Source: Ziziphus jujuba (lineage: Eukaryota; Streptophyta; Magnoliopsida; Rosales; Rhamnaceae). From it: DNA of 64,000 nt. The notes beneath the pieces were generated by a model, which was not told the origin of the DNA, made no database searches, and saw only the letters and a program-made list of their open reading frames with translations. Below, one piece after another: positions 59,601 to 64,000 of the stretch. A program made the position numbers and the translations under genes. How positions within the stretch are numbered: the first letter of the stretch is position 1; each line of letters starts with the position of its first letter. Where the stretch lies: positions 4,802,501 to 4,866,500 of the forward strand of contig NC_083387.1 of the NCBI RefSeq assembly GCF_031755915.1, in the 5' to 3' direction.

Positions 59601-61784
59601 GATTCTGAAGACTCTTCCTTACTAATTCCAAAAGTTCCTTTGACCTAAATATTACAATACAAAACATGATTAACAAATTCTCAGCAGAGCAATATATTGT
59701 GAAGTGCATTGAAAAGCAAGCAGACCTCTTCTGTGGCAGCTGAAATCTTCTCTTTTACATTGGCAGAAACCTATAAACATAACAACCAACAAATTCAAAT
59801 TCAGAAACAGATGCAAGTGACATGATTATTGATAACAAGAAAGAACCACTTGTAAAAGTGAAAGTAAGCAAGTAACAAATGCTACATGGTAATATGGAAG
59901 AACCAGACATGTCAGGGATGTAAAGATGCAGAAGTAAAGCTTTCTGATAAGAAAAAAAATCTCTATGAAGTTGAAAACAAGAGTCAGTATCACACACTCA
60001 GAAAAACTTCCAGAAAAATATTTTTGAGGTCAGTCCTCGTTTAAGATATAACTTTTAAACATCTTATGAGCCACTGCTATCAGATGCAAGTTACTAATGA
60101 TAAGTCATTACAAGCAACAACCAGTCACAAAAGTGAAAGCAAGCAAGTAACAAATGCTACATGGAAAGCGAGCAAGTAACAAATGCTAGAACTGCGGAAG
60201 AACCAGACGTGTAAGAGATGTAAAAATGCAAAAGTAATGCTTTCTGATTAGAAAACAAGATCTCTATGAAGTTGAAAACAAGAATGGCTATCACAGACTC
60301 AGAAAAACTTCCAGAAAATTATTGTTGAGGTCAGGCCTAATTTAAGATATAACTTTTAAACAGCTTACAAGTCTCTGCTATAAGATGGGAATGCAATTAT
60401 GAGGTATTCCTGCCCATTACAGAATCAACTATGATATGCACCCCGACAATGAGACACAAAATGAAAAGATATCAATTATAAAATATTGAACTTGGAAATA
60501 TGAAGCAATAGATATACAAAAACTTAAAATAAATTTCAATCAGACCTTCCTGGCTGTTTCTTCAGCCTCAGTCCACACGCCATCCACCTGCTTGTACAGC
60601 TGCTCAGTAGTCTGCTTTGTTCTGCATTCGCCATTTCACCATCTCAGGGCCTCCATTGAAGTGTCCAGCCAGCCTTGACATACAAGGGTATGTCTCAGCC
60701 TAAAAACAAAAATTCCTAAAACATAATTCAAATGACTAATTACACAATTACCTCAATTTAAGATCCTCTTTTATCTCTTTTAGCTCTTCGGCTTTCTCTT
60801 TCAGCTGCTTAACTGACTGCTGAAATTCAGGATTCCTGCAACCAAGAAATAAAAACTCATGATATATACATAAAAGTAAATTATAAATCCAAGAGAACAC
60901 AAAAAAATAAAAATAAAAATAAATACATAACATATAATTCATTAGAATAAAGAACTTAAAGAAAAAAAAATAGAGCAAAATCATAATTAAAGGAGCTCCA
61001 CTTGAAGAAACACGATAGCCTTTATAGGACATTTGAGTCCCATCAACATTAAATTGAGAAGCAACTGATAAAGTCTTGTCTTATATTTATCATACAGACC
61101 CACATGATCGCCAACCCAAAGCTAAACCATAAATTTGTATAGTCTCGATTGGGTAGACCTTATCATGTTTCCACTCACCAAGCATACAAAAAGAATGTAT
61201 AAAACTATAATTTATCTTCAAGTTTCTCACATTTATATCCAGAGCAACAGCGTTACACAGGGTTAGCCCAAAAAACAGAAAAAAAAAAAAAAAAAAAAAG
61301 AGTAAAGCATATTTATGCACAGATACTCAAGACGACTGCTTTAGACTACTGTATAACATAACAACAATATACATATATACACATGAATGAAAACAAGCAA
61401 ATATATACACACACAAATAGAGAAAGAGAATGCCAGAGAGACATACTTATTGGCTTCGCCTTTTATCTTCTTAGAAAATTCATTGAAGACGCTGAATTGA
61501 CGATTACCCAAATACTGATTCTGTGAAAGCAACAGCAATCTCGTCCTTGAAACCTACCTCAGCATATACCACCCACCAAAAAACACGGGAAAATTATTAA
61601 AATGAAATTTAAAAATAATAATAAAAAAAGCCAAAATCAACAGGAATTTGACAGTTTCACAATGATAAACACATTCTCAGATTCACAAATTCTTCGAGCA
61701 ACAAACCTGTGGTTGGAACAATGGCTGAAGTAACAAAGGTTTTCTGGAAAGGAATAAATCCCGAACTAGCTTTCTACCTGCCAT
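56615..61784 (-). CDS. TIM44: mitochondrial import inner membrane translocase subunit TIM44
   Basis: Fourteen coding exons on the minus strand: 61784-61707, 61553-61447, 60835-60752, 60621-60546, 59770-59726, 59644-59228, 59104-59036, 58799-58735, 58624-58556, 58445-58373, 58275-58171, 57370-57299, 57209-57147 and 56746-56615. They join in frame to 484 residues. TIM44 tethers mtHsp70 to the TIM23 channel on the matrix side of the inner membrane. The N-terminus [20 protein letters not shown] is an Arg/Leu-rich mitochondrial presequence, followed by [20 protein letters not shown] charged coiled coil follows ([20 protein letters not shown]). The C-terminal Tim44 domain includes [40 protein letters not shown] and [20 protein letters not shown]. 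The end is [20 protein letters not shown] plus a short tail. The call is firm. Confidence 0.96.
59796..60395. repeat. about 300-bp tandem duplication in a TIM44 intron
   Basis: Two diverged copies with a period near 300 bp share GCAAGTAACAAATGCTA, GGAAGAACCAGAC, CTCTATGAAGTTGAAAACAA, CTCAGAAAAACTTCCAGAAA and TTTAAGATATAACTTTTAAA. They lie in the intron between the exons at 60621-60546 and 59770-59726. A shorter block (AAGCAAGTAACAAATGCTAC) occurs a third time at the copy boundary. Borders are approximate. Confidence 0.8.
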
Positions 61785-61993
61785 CAACGGATTACTTTTT
61801 CTTCTTTTTTCTTTTTTTTTTTTTTTGGGAGAAAATGCTAAAGCCTGTCGTTTTATTCTTAAATTTTCTTCCTGGGAAAAATTTACTAAGCGTAGTGCTC
61901 AGAGGAACGGGTTTTGAACTTTCTTGAAGGGTAAGAAAAATAGACGAAGAAAAGACGATACAAACTCCGCAGCCAAACAGACCCTCTGGCAGT

Positions 61994-62002
61994 CTAGGGT
62001 TT
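61994..62002 (-). promoter_or_regulatory. telo-box in the TIM44 5' region
   Basis: CTAGGGTTT (AAACCCTAG on the TIM44 strand) lies about 210 bp before the TIM44 ATG. Such boxes are common in plant genes for organelle biogenesis and translation. Confidence 0.45.
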
Positions 62003-64000
62003 CTATTTCATTTCAAATCTTCTCTAAATTTGGGTTGAGAGTTTCCCACATTTAATGAAGCCCATAAAAAAGCCCAAATTAACTAGTGGCCTAACTTTTC
62101 TTTTCTGGCCATCTATTTGAAGGCCTAAAACTGTTTAGCCTTTTTTTTGGGCCTGATTTTGAAAAACAAAGTATTATTCGAAAAATTCTGTTTTAAAATA
62201 TATATATATATATAAGCCAAACCTAAAAACATAATTTTTAATTTATCTACCAAAAAAAAATTTCTTAATAATTCAATTACTTCTCTATTATTTTATCTTT
62301 CTGAGGACTTAATGAATTGTAGGTGGCAGTGGCATTTTGTACAAACTATATATGATCTTTGAATATTTTCCATTGCAATAAAAAGAATAAAAAAAATGTA
62401 CAATTACACTTCATGTATAATCTTTTGGATCACGTAACCAGTACTAGCCCAAAATGATTCATGACAAAGTTAAGATTTTTATTAGAAAAACTAATTTCTC
62501 TCGTTATTTTTTTTTTCCCAAAATGTGATGTTTTTATTTTTTATTTTTAAAAAAAAGTCTAATATTGGTCATTCCATTTTTAGAAATAAATAACTCCAAG
62601 TGGCTAATTTGGATGGGTAATCCTTCATGAATCCTGGTCAATCGCCCTTGTATCAATATCAATCTAATTTGGCGACGTTTGGACGGAATTGCCCTTGTAC
62701 CATTTTTCTCATATCTTAACCATTATTACCTGTAATTTGAGAGAAAATGGAGGGTGATGTTGAGATTTTGAGATAACACTTGAAACATATATATAGGTCC
62801 AATGGAACAAAGTACAGAAGCACAAGAAGGTGGAACTTTCTTTTGGACAACTTGAACTTGAACGGGGCTTTAATAGGTTAGTTTGGTTGTCCTAAACACA
62901 TGGATTTCTTTCTTCCTATTTGATGCAGAGTGGTCCGAGGTTTGTTACCATTTAGGATTCCCAAGCTCATCAAAAATTTAGACACGATTCTACCGTTCAT
63001 TCATTATTTACTATAATTGCACAAACTACTGCATCAACCTGTCATCCTTTTGTACCTACCTTTTTAAAATTTTTGGTCCATACCAAACTTCATGATAATA
63101 TAGTCCAAAAATAAAAGAAAAAAGAAAAAAAAATCATAATAATAAGTAAGAGTACTGTTATATAACTGCCATTAACATTCGACCTTGGATCTTCCTTGAG
63201 CTTGAAAAATTTTTCAACACAAAGTGTATTGATATGGAATCTAATATGGTACACACTACAAATAAAAAAATAACATTTGTCTCGTTTTGCTATATCAGCA
63301 ACTACACACCTTAACACCGTTACTCCTATGACATTCGTCTTCTCCGTTAGGGTCCCATCCGTCTAAAATTTAGAAGTATTATCATCCAAAGCAACCTTAG
63401 TTTCTCTGGCAAATATTATCATCTAAAGCAACTTTATTCTCTCTGTCAAGCTCAAATCCCATGTTTTATTTTTAAGAATACAAGGATCCAAGTCAATAAA
63501 AGTGCGAACCTAATTTTTATCTGCACATAGACCATTTCATTTGTTATTTAATTTCTGAAATTCATATTTGGTGTCTAATATAGTCAATAAATCAAGGATC
63601 AATTATGAATATGGTTAGGAATTAAACATTTGAAAGCAGATTGAAAAGGATAATATGGAGGTGGGCATGAAACTCACAAAGCCATTTTTATTCCACAATT
63701 ATAATTGGGCTTCTTGATTATTAAAATTCTAGATACCTTGTATGAGATTTAAAAAATATATATATATATTGTCAAAAAGATTTCTTGGTTGAGATGGGTG
63801 TTTCTCTTGGATTTTCAACTAACCAAACAAATGGTATCGTCAAAGGGGATAGCCCATCTTCCTTGGTGATTGGTGAATGATTGAAGTGCGAACAATTTGA
63901 TTCTGGTTCTTCATATATGGCTATGGGAAAATCCACGAAAGGACTATAAATCAAAGTGGGCAAGATTTGGATGCTCTATATTTTAGGCGAGAAATCCTTG
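62003..64000. other. right-end spacer
   Basis: No supported gene. The segment has (TA)n near 62197-62214 and 63756-63770 and A/T runs. A minus ORF at 63772-63963 (64 codons) has ordinary composition but no recognised motif; it could be an exon of a gene continuing to the right. Confidence 0.5.

Noticed and set aside
59235..59648. 137-codon plus-strand ORF
   Set aside because: It is the antisense shadow of the large TIM44 exon at 59228-59644.

Overview
The window is nuclear DNA from a flowering plant, almost certainly a eudicot. The genes have GT-AG introns, plant-specific families are present (AP2/ERF, R2R3-MYB, PHT1, RUS, DUF761), and the spacers are very AT-rich and full of (AT)n and poly(A) tracts. 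I cannot name the species. The order ERF15-like, ADF6, RUS2, MYB14 matches a small block that I recall from Arabidopsis chromosome 2 (around At2g31180 to At2g31230), so this looks like a conserved ancestral segment with other genes interleaved. Exon coordinates were worked out by hand from splice sites, reading frame and family conservation.

Layout, left to right: (1) 1-6150, mostly non-coding, with a possible gene edge at the far left and small tandem repeats. (2) 6151-6906, an intronless group IX ERF with a C-terminal EDLL-type motif. (3) 6907-18500, a long gene-poor spacer. (4) 18500-24548, an intact PHT1 phosphate transporter with a 5'-UTR intron, followed by a degenerate tandem copy; both carry P1BS phosphate-starvation sites close to their TATA boxes. 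(5) 25305-27144 minus, ADF6, head to head with EAF6 (28457-31533 plus, a NuA4 histone acetyltransferase subunit). (6) 32313-35353, RUS2, with a very short first coding exon and a small upstream ORF. (7) 35354-44029, a second gene-poor AT-rich spacer. (8) 44030-45634, MYB14. (9) 48057-51819, the splicing factor SLU7. (10) 51781-54751, a nested duplication of the SLU7 3' end and of the 3' end of the next gene, with a dead LINE fragment inside one copy. (11) 54709-55287 minus, a DUF761 protein. (12) 56615-61784 minus, TIM44, the mitochondrial import motor anchor. (13) 61785-64000, promoter and spacer.

The genes do not form one pathway. They are housekeeping genes (SLU7, TIM44, EAF6, ADF6, RUS2) with stress or nutrient genes between them (ERF15, MYB14, PHT1). 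I found no CRISPR array, tRNA, rRNA, intact transposon or clearly new system. The most informative structures are the SLU7/DUF761 nested duplication with its 7-bp microhomology junction, the PHT1 pseudogene that keeps a phosphate-starvation promoter, and the hidden first exon and upstream ORF of RUS2.
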